Origin: Clostridia bacterium
GTDB taxonomy: Bacteria > Bacillota > Clostridia > Oscillospirales > Acutalibacteraceae
DNA length: 17,473 bases
Assembly (NCBI GenBank): GCA_900769535.1
Contig: CAAGHB010000075.1
Location: 1 to 17,473 of the forward strand
Direction of reading: 5' to 3'
Positions 5,722 to 14,116 of this stretch are shown here, piece by piece. A model generated the notes under the pieces. The model was not told the DNA's origin. It did no database searches and saw nothing but the letters and a program-made list of their open reading frames with translations. The position numbers and the translations under genes are program-made. Every line of letters starts with the position of its first letter. Positions within the stretch are counted from its first letter, which is position 1.

Positions 5722-6783
5722 TTATTTATCTCTAAATTTGCTGCTGCGAACAGGATGGCGAAGCTTTCTGAGTGCCTTTGCTTCAATTTGTCTGATACGC
5801 TCACGTGTTACCTGAAATCTTAAACCAACCTGTTCAAGAGTATGGCAGCGTCCGTCTTCCAAGCCAAAACGAAGTCTTATTACAGCTTCTTCGCGAGGTG
5901 TAAGAGTTTTAAGAACGCTATCTATATCTTCGTTTGTAATCGTTTTAAGCGCAGCTTCATCGGGCGCAAGCGCATCCTCATCTCTGATAAAGTCCATAAG
6001 TCTGCTGTCTTCCTCGGGACCAATCGGTGTTTCCATTGAAACTGTCTCCTGGGCAACCCTCATGATTTCTCGAACTCTCTCGATAGGCAAATCCATCGCT
6101 TCGGCAATCTGTTCTTCGGTTGGTTCACGACCGTTTTCGTGCAAAAGCTGGCTCTGAGCTTTTTTAAGTCGGTTGATTGTTTCAACCATATGAACCGGAA
6201 TACGAATCGTTCTTGCCTGGTCGGCGATGGCACGAGTAATTGCCTGTCTAATCCACCAGGTTGCATAGGTTGAGAACTTAAATCCCTTTGTGTAATCAAA
6301 TTTTTCAACTGCTTTAATCAATCCGACGTTACCCTCTTGGATAAGGTCGAGGAAATACATACCACGGCCAACATATCTCTTTGCAATGCTTACAACAAGA
6401 CGGAGATTTGCTTCGGCAAGACGCTTTTTGGCCTTTTCGTCGCCTTCGATAATTTTCTTTGCAAGTTCGATTTCATCCTCGGATGAAAGGAGCTGAACGC
6501 GTCCGATTTCCTTTAAATAAAGTTTTACCGGGTCATCAAGCGAAACCGAATCAACAGTAGCAAGACTTTCTAACGATTCGTCAATATCCTCATTCTCTAC
6601 CTCGTTATCAAGCTCTTCCAAATCCTCAACTGTGGGTTCATCGCCCATTACATCAATGTCTGCAACAGGGGGAAACTCCTCAATCTCATTATCTGTTGCA
6701 ATACTTTCGCTGATACTGTTAATATCATAGTTTTCGGTCATTTCCGAGTTGCCTTCATATCCCATTTCAGTATGCTTGTTCAT
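5722..6783 (-). CDS. rpoD: RNA polymerase primary sigma factor (sigma-70/SigA)
   Basis: Directs RNA polymerase to housekeeping promoters. The 353-aa product has region 1.2 from about residue 82 (DDPVKLYLKEIGRVQLLS), region 2 at about 121-190 with FLDLIQEGNVGLIKAVEKFD and the -10-recognition helix STYATWWIRQAITRAIADQ, then the RTIRIPVHM element, region 3 from about 196, and region 4 at 295-353 with the -35-binding helix-turn-helix VTRERIRQIEAKALRKLRHP. Residues 1-84 lack the folded region 1.1 seen in B. subtilis SigA and instead hold 29 Asp/Glu against one Lys. The ATG (6781-6783) overlaps the dnaG TGA as ATGA, and GAGGGAG lies 6 nt upstream inside dnaG, so the two are translationally coupled. 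The promoters seen in this window match what this factor should read. Confidence 0.98.
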   Translation of the reverse strand: MNKHTEMGYEGNSEMTENYDINSISESIATDNEIEEFPPVADIDVMGDEPTVEDLEELDNEVENEDIDESLESLATVDSVSLDDPVKLYLKEIGRVQLLSSEDEIELAKKIIEGDEKAKKRLAEANLRLVVSIAKRYVGRGMYFLDLIQEGNVGLIKAVEKFDYTKGFKFSTYATWWIRQAITRAIADQARTIRIPVHMVETINRLKKAQSQLLHENGREPTEEQIAEAMDLPIERVREIMRVAQETVSMETPIGPEEDSRLMDFIRDEDALAPDEAALKTITNEDIDSVLKTLTPREEAVIRLRFGLEDGRCHTLEQVGLRFQVTRERIRQIEAKALRKLRHPVRSSKFRDK

Positions 6784-8549
6784 TTTAAACTCCCTCTTTT
6801 TGAATCAGATATTTTTTTAATTGTTTCTGCCCAATTTTCCTCATTATTATTAACGCTTGCTTCCTTTAATTGCTTATCATTTAAAAGGACCTTAATGCAA
6901 TCATCAATTTGCTCACGACCGGTATCTAATAACACCTTTTTGTTTATTATTTCAACTATTTTGCCCATTTCATCGGGCGCAAATTCAGCCGAAAACAAGG
7001 ATATATCAGGTACCTTTTGATTATTAAGCAATTCGATTAAATATTCAAAAACTCGCGAATTAAATCGTGTCAAAAAATCAGTCGGTTTAATTCGTTCATT
7101 CACATAATCATAAAGCGACGGGTCATTCATTAAAAGCGATATTATCGTTTCCTCGGCAATCGCTGAACGCGTATTAAATTTACGTTCCGGATTAATTCTG
7201 TCGCCTGATGATGAACGTTTTAGTTCCTTTTCAATATGTTGCTTTTTTTCGCTTGATACACGAGACTTATATATCATATTAATCTGTCGTGTAAAGACAT
7301 CTCTTGACACCCCAAACTCATCAGCTATACGTCCGGTGTAAAGGTCACGGGCTATGCTGTCATCGGTATTAGCAAGCACCTGCGCCACCTGTTTAAGTGC
7401 AGACAGCTTTCCGTCATCGGTTGATAAATCAAACTTTGACTTTGCCGAGAGCAACTTGTACTCGATATCATTATTGGCGCCCTCAATCAACATTTTAAAT
7501 TTTTCGTTACCGAATTTTTTTATAAACTCGTCAGGGTCCTTTGCATCTGTAATTCGTAAAACCCTAATTTTAATACCTGTTGATTTAAGAATTTCAATAG
7601 TTTTATTCGTTGCTTTCTGTCCCGCCTCATCAGCATCAAGCGTAACGATAATTTCGTCGGTATATCGCGATAGTAACCTTGCCTGTTCCTGTGTAAAAGC
7701 TGTGCCGCAGGCAGCCACGGCATTATCAAATCCCGCTTGGTGTAGCGCAATAACGTCCATATATCCTTCCGCCAGAATTATGCCCTTATTCTTTGAATTT
7801 TTAGCATAGTTCATAGCATATAAAACGGTGCTCTTTTTATAAACCGGAGTATCGGAGCTGTTTATATATTTTGCAACCGTCTTATCCTCGCTGAGACGGC
7901 GTCCGCCGAAAGCGATAACGTTACCCCTCAAATCGATTATCGGGAACATAACTCTGTCACGGAATCTGTCATAATATCCGTTGCCGCTTTTTCTTTTTGA
8001 TATCAAATCAGCGGCAAAAATCAAATCGTCGGAATACCCAAGCTTTCGCAAATGCTTGTACAGCGAATCCCAAGAATCAGGCGCGTAGCCAAGTCCGAAA
8101 TGTTTTATCGTAGACGATGAAAGCTCACGCGACTTAAAATATGCAAGCCCTTTTTTGCCGCCATCGGTTTTGAGCTGTTCATGAAAAAACCGTGCAGCTG
8201 CGCGATTTATTTCATAAACCTTCATTCTAAGCTTCTGCATACTGTCATCATAGCCGGTTTCGGGCATTCTCATACCCGACCTGTCGGCAAGAAACTTTAC
8301 CGCGTCGATGTAATCAAGATTTTCAACTCCGCGAATAAAGGTTATCGGGTCTCCGCCGGCGCCGCAACCGAAGCAATAATATGAATTACTTGACGGATAA
8401 ACGGTAAAAGAAGGTGTTTTTTCATTATGAAAAGGACAGAGACCTACTAAATTACTTCCCCTGCGTTTAAGGTTGACATAGGACGAAATAACCGATTCAA
8501 TATCATTGCGCTGTCTTAATTCTTCAATAAATTCATCAGGTATTCTCAT
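6780..8549 (-). CDS. dnaG: DNA primase
   Basis: Makes RNA primers for the lagging strand at the replication fork, working with the DnaB-type helicase. The 589-aa product has an N-terminal CHC2 zinc domain with ligands C38, H41, C59 and C62 (LCPFHNEKTPSF and YYCFGCGAGGD). The catalytic core follows, including FGGRRL and the TOPRIM domain with E261 in AEGYMDV and D305/D307 in LDADEAG, the metal-binding residues. The C-terminal part (about 430-589) is the helicase-interaction region and is divergent, as usual. Start ATG 8547-8549 has GAGGTG 7 nt upstream. It follows dgt after 24 nt and overlaps rpoD by 4 nt. A dnaG-rpoD pair is the core of the classical macromolecular synthesis operon; rpsU, its first gene in E. 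coli, is not present here. Confidence 0.98.
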   Translation of the reverse strand: MRIPDEFIEELRQRNDIESVISSYVNLKRRGSNLVGLCPFHNEKTPSFTVYPSSNSYYCFGCGAGGDPITFIRGVENLDYIDAVKFLADRSGMRMPETGYDDSMQKLRMKVYEINRAAARFFHEQLKTDGGKKGLAYFKSRELSSSTIKHFGLGYAPDSWDSLYKHLRKLGYSDDLIFAADLISKRKSGNGYYDRFRDRVMFPIIDLRGNVIAFGGRRLSEDKTVAKYINSSDTPVYKKSTVLYAMNYAKNSKNKGIILAEGYMDVIALHQAGFDNAVAACGTAFTQEQARLLSRYTDEIIVTLDADEAGQKATNKTIEILKSTGIKIRVLRITDAKDPDEFIKKFGNEKFKMLIEGANNDIEYKLLSAKSKFDLSTDDGKLSALKQVAQVLANTDDSIARDLYTGRIADEFGVSRDVFTRQINMIYKSRVSSEKKQHIEKELKRSSSGDRINPERKFNTRSAIAEETIISLLMNDPSLYDYVNERIKPTDFLTRFNSRVFEYLIELLNNQKVPDISLFSAEFAPDEMGKIVEIINKKVLLDTGREQIDDCIKVLLNDKQLKEASVNNNEENWAETIKKISDSKRGSLK

Positions 8550-8573
8550 TCTATATCACCTCTTTTTTCACAA

Positions 8574-9581
8574 TTATTTTTGCCAAGATTTAGGTACGTA
8601 AATTTCATTAAACAGCAATACCGCGTATCTGTCAGTCATTCCTGCTATATAGTCAAGGATAGCTCTTTCGAGTCCTTCGCTTTCCTTTATGTAATCAAAT
8701 TCGTGCGGAAGTTTGCTGCTATTGGTTGAATAATAATGGAACATTCTCTTTATCATATCATCAACCTTTGTTTCCTCACCCTTCGCTATTGGGTTTCGGT
8801 AAACGTTTTCGTATAAAAAGTCAAGAAGCTTATCCGCAGCAGAATTGATTTCACCCTGCATTGAAATATTGTCAATACCGTTCATTATGCAGGATTTTAC
8901 CATGGTATTTATACGCTCGGTCTTTGACCTTCCGAGAACGTCCCGAATTTCTGTCGGTATATCATTTTCGGACAGTATTCCTGCCCTCACGGCATCCTCA
9001 ATATCATGGTTAATATAAGCAATTCTATCGGAAAGACGAACAATTCGCCCCTCAAGAGTAAATGCTTCTTCGCCGCAGGTATGTCTTAAAACGCCGTTTT
9101 TAACCTCTTTTGTAAGGTTGAGGCCTTGTCCGTTTTTTTCTAACCTTTCAACCACTCGTACACTCTGCTCATAATGCTTAAATCCAATCTCGGAGCAGTC
9201 ATCGAGTGCTCTTTCTCCGGCGTGGCCAAAAGGAGTGTGACCCAAATCATGCGCTAATGCAATAGCTTCGGTCAAATCTTCATTAAGAGCAAATGCACGT
9301 GCAATAGTTCGAGCAATTTGAGCCACTTCTAATGTATGAGTAAGTCGAGTACGGTAATGGTCGAGTTCGGGTGAAAGAAAGACCTGCGTCTTATGTTTGA
9401 GGCGTCTGAATGCTTTTGAGTGGATAACCCTATCTCTATCTCTCTGAAAACAGGTTCGTAAATCACAATCACACTCATTCACATTACGACCAAGTGAATT
9501 GTCGCTAAAACACGCCTTTTCGCATAAAATTAAATGTTCATTATGCTCGGTTCTTTCTCTTATACATGAAAAACTGTTCAT
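8574..9581 (-). CDS. dgt: dGTP triphosphohydrolase-like HD-domain protein
   Basis: Deoxynucleoside triphosphate triphosphohydrolases split dNTPs into deoxynucleoside and triphosphate and so influence the dNTP pool. The 335-aa product has the dGTPase-like hallmark FQRDRDRVIHSKAFRRLKHKTQVF (about residues 45-68; split here as FQRDRDRVIHSKAF and RRLKHKTQVF). The HD metal site follows: H82 in RTRLTHTLE, H111-D112 in ALAHDLGHTPFGHAGE, and a further conserved Asp in LSDRIAYINHD. The start at 9579-9581 is favoured by GGTGG 8 nt upstream; a TTG at 9626 in the same frame has no binding site. The first 44 residues carry six cysteines (6, 20, 24, 37, 39, 44), more than I expect for the family. It precedes dnaG by 24 nt. 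Substrate preference cannot be read from sequence. Confidence 0.93.
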   Translation of the reverse strand: MNSFSCIRERTEHNEHLILCEKACFSDNSLGRNVNECDCDLRTCFQRDRDRVIHSKAFRRLKHKTQVFLSPELDHYRTRLTHTLEVAQIARTIARAFALNEDLTEAIALAHDLGHTPFGHAGERALDDCSEIGFKHYEQSVRVVERLEKNGQGLNLTKEVKNGVLRHTCGEEAFTLEGRIVRLSDRIAYINHDIEDAVRAGILSENDIPTEIRDVLGRSKTERINTMVKSCIMNGIDNISMQGEINSAADKLLDFLYENVYRNPIAKGEETKVDDMIKRMFHYYSTNSSKLPHEFDYIKESEGLERAILDYIAGMTDRYAVLLFNEIYVPKSWQK

Positions 9582-9644
9582 TTCCTTCACCACCCATTTA
9601 TACTTCTTATATATATTATTCGACAAAAATACTAAATCTACTTT

Positions 9645-10265
9645 TTAAAAAGCTAAATATTTTTGATTTTTTCTAATCAATTTGATTTTACCGTTACAAA
9701 GCTCGGTAAAATCCTTTTCAAATCCGTCAATCAATTCGGTTTTTACGCTAAAATGAATCTTAACGTTGTCCTCAAATTCACTTTCGATTTCCTTGCACTC
9801 TTGGTTATTCAAAAACGCCTGAACAGTACCGTAAAAGCTGTAATCGCATAAAATCTCACATTCCGTCACAGGCGTCATACATATAATTTTTGACTCGTCA
9901 ACCGCAAGAGAAGCACTATGAGAATATGCGTGTACCAGTCCGCCGGTTCCGAGTAAGATTCCGCCGAAATAACGTGTTACAATTACAAGAACGTCAACAA
10001 GACCTTTTTTATCAATAACGTCGAGAACAGGCATTCCGGCCGTTCCCTGCGGTTCTCCATCATCCGAAAATCGCTTTATATTACCGTCTCGCAGTATATA
10101 CGCATAAACATTATGCTTTGCATCCCAATACTTTGACTTGGTTTCAGCAATGATTTTTTCCGCTTCGTCTCTTGTTTTAACAGGAAAGGCAGCACCGATA
10201 AATCGAGAACGCTTTTCTGTAAATTCAGTATTTGAAACATTTTTTACGGTATAATATTCCTTCAA
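9645..10265 (-). CDS. YigZ/IMPACT (UPF0029) family protein
   Basis: Small cytosolic protein of the YigZ/YvyE family, related to the eukaryotic GCN2 regulator IMPACT; its bacterial role is not settled, though a translation link is often proposed. The 206-aa product starts MKEYYTVKNVSNTEFTEKRS and carries the family signatures SDDGEPQGTAGMP (residues 67-79) and RYFGGILLGTGGLVHAY (98-114). The C-terminal part (about 135-200) is the smaller ferredoxin-like domain. I chose TTG at 10263-10265, with GAGGTGG about 5 nt upstream, because the upstream in-frame GTG (10272-10274) overlaps that site and MKEYYTV is the familiar N-terminus. It follows the rpmE terminator directly and precedes dgt by 63 nt. 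No promoter of its own is visible. Confidence 0.9.
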   Translation of the reverse strand: MKEYYTVKNVSNTEFTEKRSRFIGAAFPVKTRDEAEKIIAETKSKYWDAKHNVYAYILRDGNIKRFSDDGEPQGTAGMPVLDVIDKKGLVDVLVIVTRYFGGILLGTGGLVHAYSHSASLAVDESKIICMTPVTECEILCDYSFYGTVQAFLNNQECKEIESEFEDNVKIHFSVKTELIDGFEKDFTELCNGKIKLIRKNQKYLAF

Positions 10266-10285
10266 CAGTACCACCTCGTTTGGTT

Positions 10286-10321
10286 AAAAAAACAGTTCCG
10301 CAACCATTTTGGTTGCGGAAC
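10286..10321 (-). terminator. Rho-independent terminator after rpmE
   Basis: Perfect 11-bp inverted repeat GTTCCGCAACC / GGTTGCGGAAC (10295-10305 and 10311-10321) with a 5-nt loop. On the minus strand it is followed by TG and seven T residues (10286-10292). It lies 13 nt after the rpmE stop and only about 20 nt before the yigZ start, so no promoter fits between the two. Confidence 0.9.
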
Positions 10322-10334
10322 CGTCAACAACAAA

Positions 10335-10541
10335 TTATTTATCCTGCAAATTGAAACGCTTTTTAAATCTGTCAACGCGTCCGCCGGTATCAACTAACTT
10401 CTGTTTGCCGGTGTAGAAAGGATGGCAGTTTGAGCAAATATCCAAACGAATGTTTTCCTTTGTTGAACGGGTTTCGAATTCAGCGCCGCAAGCACATCTA
10501 ACAGTTGTCTTTTCGTACTTTGGCTGGATTTCTACTTTCAT
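10335..10541 (-). CDS. rpmE: 50S ribosomal protein L31, zinc-binding type
   Basis: L31 bridges the central protuberance of the large subunit and the head of the small subunit. The 68-aa protein starts MKVEIQPKYEKTTVRCACG and keeps four cysteine ligands, C16, C18, C36 and C39, marking it as the zinc-containing C+ form rather than the zinc-free paralogue used in zinc starvation. HPFYTGKQKLVDTGGRVDRF is the conserved C-terminal block. The ATG at 10539-10541 has GAGGTG 7 nt upstream; a TTG one codon earlier is also in frame but less likely. It forms a single-gene unit with its own promoter and a strong terminator. No Zur-like palindrome was noticed in its promoter, which fits the constitutive zinc form. 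Confidence 0.97.
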   Translation of the reverse strand: MKVEIQPKYEKTTVRCACGAEFETRSTKENIRLDICSNCHPFYTGKQKLVDTGGRVDRFKKRFNLQDK

Positions 10542-10583
10542 CAATTGTCACCTCTTTCACATACTTGTCTAATTAACGAAACT

Positions 10584-10612
10584 ATAATATCATAACATTT
10601 TCTCATTTGCAA
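10584..10612 (-). promoter_or_regulatory. Sigma-A promoter for rpmE
   Basis: Minus-strand -35 box TTGCAA (10607-10612), 17-nt spacer, -10 box TATTAT (10584-10589) with a TG one base before it (extended -10). Predicted transcription start is near 10577, giving a leader of about 35 nt. It lies in the 110-nt gap between addA and rpmE; I saw no GC-rich terminator for addA in that gap, only AT-rich sequence, so addBA transcripts may run into rpmE. Confidence 0.8.
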
Positions 10613-10651
10613 GTATTTTTTTATTATTTTGATAAATTAGGTCAATTTTCA

Positions 10652-13600
10652 TTAAATTATGCTCAAATCAAGACTAATTAACCTCGATAAATTGAAAGAA
10701 TAGATAAAACAATCGGAAACAGGATAGCCATAGGTATTATTCATAGCCATTGCATACAGTTTAAGCTGGGTGTAATATTTTTCGATAAACTCAGCTTCGT
10801 TATCTATTCTATCAGTCTTATAATCGATAATCACTAATCTGTCATCTTTTACAAGAACACAATCGGCTACGCCCTGAACGGTTACCGATTCGTCACTGTC
10901 AATACCGCCATCAATCTCTCTTACGGGCATTTCATAAATGAATCTCGATTCACGCATTACCTTATCAGCTGATTTTATTAGTTGATATATTTCTCCTCCA
11001 AAGAAAACCTTTATCTTATTTCTATCAATGCACTCGGCCTCTTTTTCGGTAAATACCCCATTTGCAACAAGTCGGGAAATTTCTTCATCAATATTTTCGT
11101 TAGCACTTTCAAAGTCGCATTTTTCCATAAACCGATGCATAAAGGTGCCCTTTTCGGTTGAGGAAAATCCGCCTACGTTTAAAAAAGACGGCCGCTTGGT
11201 ACAGTAATACTTCTTAAAATCCGCCCTTTCGGAAAGTCCCGATGCCGAATATTTTGAATTTATATTTACTATATCCTTGTACTGATATTCATAAGAGATT
11301 CGCTCATTTATGCTATCGTAATTGAGGGTTTCCTTTTTAATCATATCAGGGGTTTCACATTCATCAATCGATATATCATCCGCCGAAATGATGTTAACCG
11401 AAAACGGTGTACCGTAAGCGTTGCCTTTTATATCCTCGGGGCCGTTGATATCATCCACGCTGATATCAGAAAATACAATATTGCTTACCCAGTCCAAATA
11501 TGATTTTCGGCGGTTAAGCGACCCTTTACAGTTAACCGTTTTTAACGCAAGAACCTCGGACAATATATCCTTTTTAACCCCTACGAGAATGAGACGATTT
11601 TGCGCCCTGGTCATAGCAACGTATAAAAGTCGCGCCTCCTCGGCAATAACATCGTCCCTTATATCTAATTTTATGCTTTCCCTGGCAATAGTTGTCCTTT
11701 TGGTTCGTTTTTTATCATCAAAATCAAAAAGTCCAATGCCTCCCTGCTGATGAATTACAGTACGATTTGCAGATTCCTTGAATTCAAACCGTTTTGAGCA
11801 ATTTACAACAAAGCAAACAGGTGCCTGTAAACCCTTTGAATGATGAATTGTCATGATGCGAACGGCATTTTTTCCGCCAACCGTGAATTTCCGCTTATAC
11901 TCTCCCCCGTTAGCTGCCAAAGCATCAATATAGCGCAAAAATCCCGTAAGACCGCCGGGGCTGTTTTTTTCATAATTCTTTGCTATTTCAATAAAATGCA
12001 GTAAATTCTCTTTTTTCGTTTCGCCGTTCTCGGTGACCAAAACGGTATGAGTTAAAAGAGAATCATCGTATATTTTTGAAATCAGTCCCGAAACAGACAT
12101 AGTGGAAGACCAACGACGATAAACCGAAAGCTTATCAAGCATATATCCGATTTTATCGGACATTTCGCGATAATTATTCAGCGCCGAATAAAGCGGAACA
12201 TCCTTTGTTTTCTTTCTTGCATTAAGCAGTTCATCGGGTGAAACCGAAAACAGAGGTGATAATGATACCGACATCATCGGAATATCCTTAGCAGGATTAT
12301 TTATAACCTTTAAAAGATTCCAGATAATGTAGACTTCATTTAATTTGAAATAATCATTTTCCACCTCGGTCGAAATAGGTATTCCTGCCTTATTGAACAC
12401 GTCAATATATCTGTCAAACCGATCCTTTCCAGAACGAGACAAAATAAGAAAATCAGAATATTCAAGTGGCCGAAGTTTTCCCCTATCAGAAATCAATTCT
12501 CTGCCGACTGCGTTTTTAATATACGAAGCTATGTATTCCGCCTGAATAACATCGTCATTTTTATCGCTGTCACCCGGCTCAATTATATCAATGCTTACCG
12601 AATCAGTATCACCCTCAGCGAACGTACCAACGGGATTTAACCTATCCTCATCAAGATAGTCCATACCGCCAAGTTCCTTGCACATCAGCTTTTCGAAAAT
12701 ATAATTAACAAAATTACATATTTTCTTGCTGCTTCTGAAATTTCCCCTCATAATAATTTTGGACCTTTCAGCGCCATCGGAATACAAAGGATACGTATCC
12801 TTCTTTTGAAGGAAATTTTTCGGGTTTGCCTTTCTGAAATTGTAAATACACTGCTTAACGTCACCTACGGTAAACAGATTTTTGCCGTTATTCGAAACAG
12901 CGTCAAAAATTGCGTTCTGCAAATCGTTTGTATCCTGATACTCATCAACAAAAACGTCAAGGTATCTGTCGGCCAAGTTCTTTGCAAGTTCGGTCTGAAT
13001 TTTTACGCCATTCTCATTTTTTACAAGTAATTCGAGGGCAAAATGTTCAATATCTGAAAATGATAAGGTATTATTTTCAATCTTTGCCGCAATGAATGAA
13101 TCAGCATATTTCTTTGCTAACTCGGTGAGTTTCTTTACCATTTTTGCTGATTTATTTATTAAGTGGATGCAGGTGCTTTTTGGGGCGCAAAGAAGATTCG
13201 TGATATCGGCAATAATCCCTTTATATTCAGCGTTTTTTTCCTTTAATACATTCTTAATAATAGGATCTAATTGCTTTTCCGTTGACAAATTAGCAACCTT
13301 GAAACTATCACATATTGACAAAACGTTATCCCATTCATCAGCTTCAAGCCGTCTTATAATTTCGCCGAAAGTATCCTGAAAAATATAAAAATTATTAAGT
13401 CCCTTGCCAATACCCTCAACGGAATTATAAGAAATAATCAGAGAATCAACCTCGTCTAATGCATATTTAGCAAGGTTAATACATTCGTTAACCACCCTCT
13501 TTTTCCAATCAGATTTGTCAAAGTCGAAATTTGTATACATTTCAACCGACGCGTCCAGCCATTCCTTATAAAACGGCATGGTGGTGGTAAATTCGTATAT

Positions 13601-14116
13601 TGATTTAACAGCCCTTTTTAATTCAAAAAGATTGCCGTCGTCGCCAATATAAGAAATCAGTTCAAAAAAATCAACATCGTCATTTGCATAATATTCGTCA
13701 AAAATAAGATTAAGCGCCATTTCGCTTAAATCGGATAGCTGACTATCGGTAGAAAGTGAATAATCGGGTTTAATGCCGAGCTGCTGAAAATTCTCTCTTA
13801 CAAGATTATTACAAAATGAATCGATGGTGCAAATTGATGCCGATTCGAGCAAAATCTTTTGCTTTGCAGCTCGAAGATTTGATTTATCGTTATTTATCAC
13901 CGACTGCAACGCGTCGCCGATTCGTTTACTCATCTCCTCGGCAGCAGCATTTGTAAACGTAACGATAAGCAGCTTGTTAATATCAATGCCGTCGACAAGT
14001 ATTCTGTCGATAACGCGTTCGGTCAAAACAGTAGTTTTTCCCGAACCGGCAGCAGCAGAAACAAGGACGTTCCCTCTTGATTTAACGGCTAACAGCTGTT
14101 CACTCGTCATCCCCAT
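10652..14116 (-). CDS. addA: ATP-dependent helicase/nuclease subunit A (AddA)
   Basis: AddA is the motor subunit of AddAB, which resects double-strand DNA ends and loads RecA, the Firmicutes counterpart of RecBCD. The protein is 1154 aa. UvrD-type helicase motifs in order: Q motif and Walker A AAAGSGKT (K27), Walker B VDEYQDTN (D391, E392), GDVKQCIYNFR, RGNFRSSKKI, TIHHSKGLQAPVCFVVN, and motif VI LYVAMTRAQNR near residue 834. The C-terminal RecB-type nuclease has HRFMEK, D1085 in GVADCV, D1098 and K1100 in IIDYKTD, and QLKLYA. All catalytic residues are present, so it should be active. Start 14116 gives a 7-nt spacing from GAGGTG; ATG 14119 gives 4 nt and is possible. It overlaps the end of addB by 17 nt, with its ribosome binding site inside addB. 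Confidence 0.97.
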   Translation of the reverse strand: MGMTSEQLLAVKSRGNVLVSAAAGSGKTTVLTERVIDRILVDGIDINKLLIVTFTNAAAEEMSKRIGDALQSVINNDKSNLRAAKQKILLESASICTIDSFCNNLVRENFQQLGIKPDYSLSTDSQLSDLSEMALNLIFDEYYANDDVDFFELISYIGDDGNLFELKRAVKSIYEFTTTMPFYKEWLDASVEMYTNFDFDKSDWKKRVVNECINLAKYALDEVDSLIISYNSVEGIGKGLNNFYIFQDTFGEIIRRLEADEWDNVLSICDSFKVANLSTEKQLDPIIKNVLKEKNAEYKGIIADITNLLCAPKSTCIHLINKSAKMVKKLTELAKKYADSFIAAKIENNTLSFSDIEHFALELLVKNENGVKIQTELAKNLADRYLDVFVDEYQDTNDLQNAIFDAVSNNGKNLFTVGDVKQCIYNFRKANPKNFLQKKDTYPLYSDGAERSKIIMRGNFRSSKKICNFVNYIFEKLMCKELGGMDYLDEDRLNPVGTFAEGDTDSVSIDIIEPGDSDKNDDVIQAEYIASYIKNAVGRELISDRGKLRPLEYSDFLILSRSGKDRFDRYIDVFNKAGIPISTEVENDYFKLNEVYIIWNLLKVINNPAKDIPMMSVSLSPLFSVSPDELLNARKKTKDVPLYSALNNYREMSDKIGYMLDKLSVYRRWSSTMSVSGLISKIYDDSLLTHTVLVTENGETKKENLLHFIEIAKNYEKNSPGGLTGFLRYIDALAANGGEYKRKFTVGGKNAVRIMTIHHSKGLQAPVCFVVNCSKRFEFKESANRTVIHQQGGIGLFDFDDKKRTKRTTIARESIKLDIRDDVIAEEARLLYVAMTRAQNRLILVGVKKDILSEVLALKTVNCKGSLNRRKSYLDWVSNIVFSDISVDDINGPEDIKGNAYGTPFSVNIISADDISIDECETPDMIKKETLNYDSINERISYEYQYKDIVNINSKYSASGLSERADFKKYYCTKRPSFLNVGGFSSTEKGTFMHRFMEKCDFESANENIDEEISRLVANGVFTEKEAECIDRNKIKVFFGGEIYQLIKSADKVMRESRFIYEMPVREIDGGIDSDESVTVQGVADCVLVKDDRLVIIDYKTDRIDNEAEFIEKYYTQLKLYAMAMNNTYGYPVSDCFIYSFNLSRLISLDLSII

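Noticed and set aside
7354..7809. Plus-strand frame of 151 codons opposite dnaG
   Set aside because: Antisense to the TOPRIM region of primase, no protein family features; a shadow frame.
9597..9626. TTGTCG, 18 nt, TATAAA as a promoter for dgt
   Set aside because: The -35 box is weak and transcription would begin within the dgt ribosome binding site. AT-rich sequence easily gives such matches.
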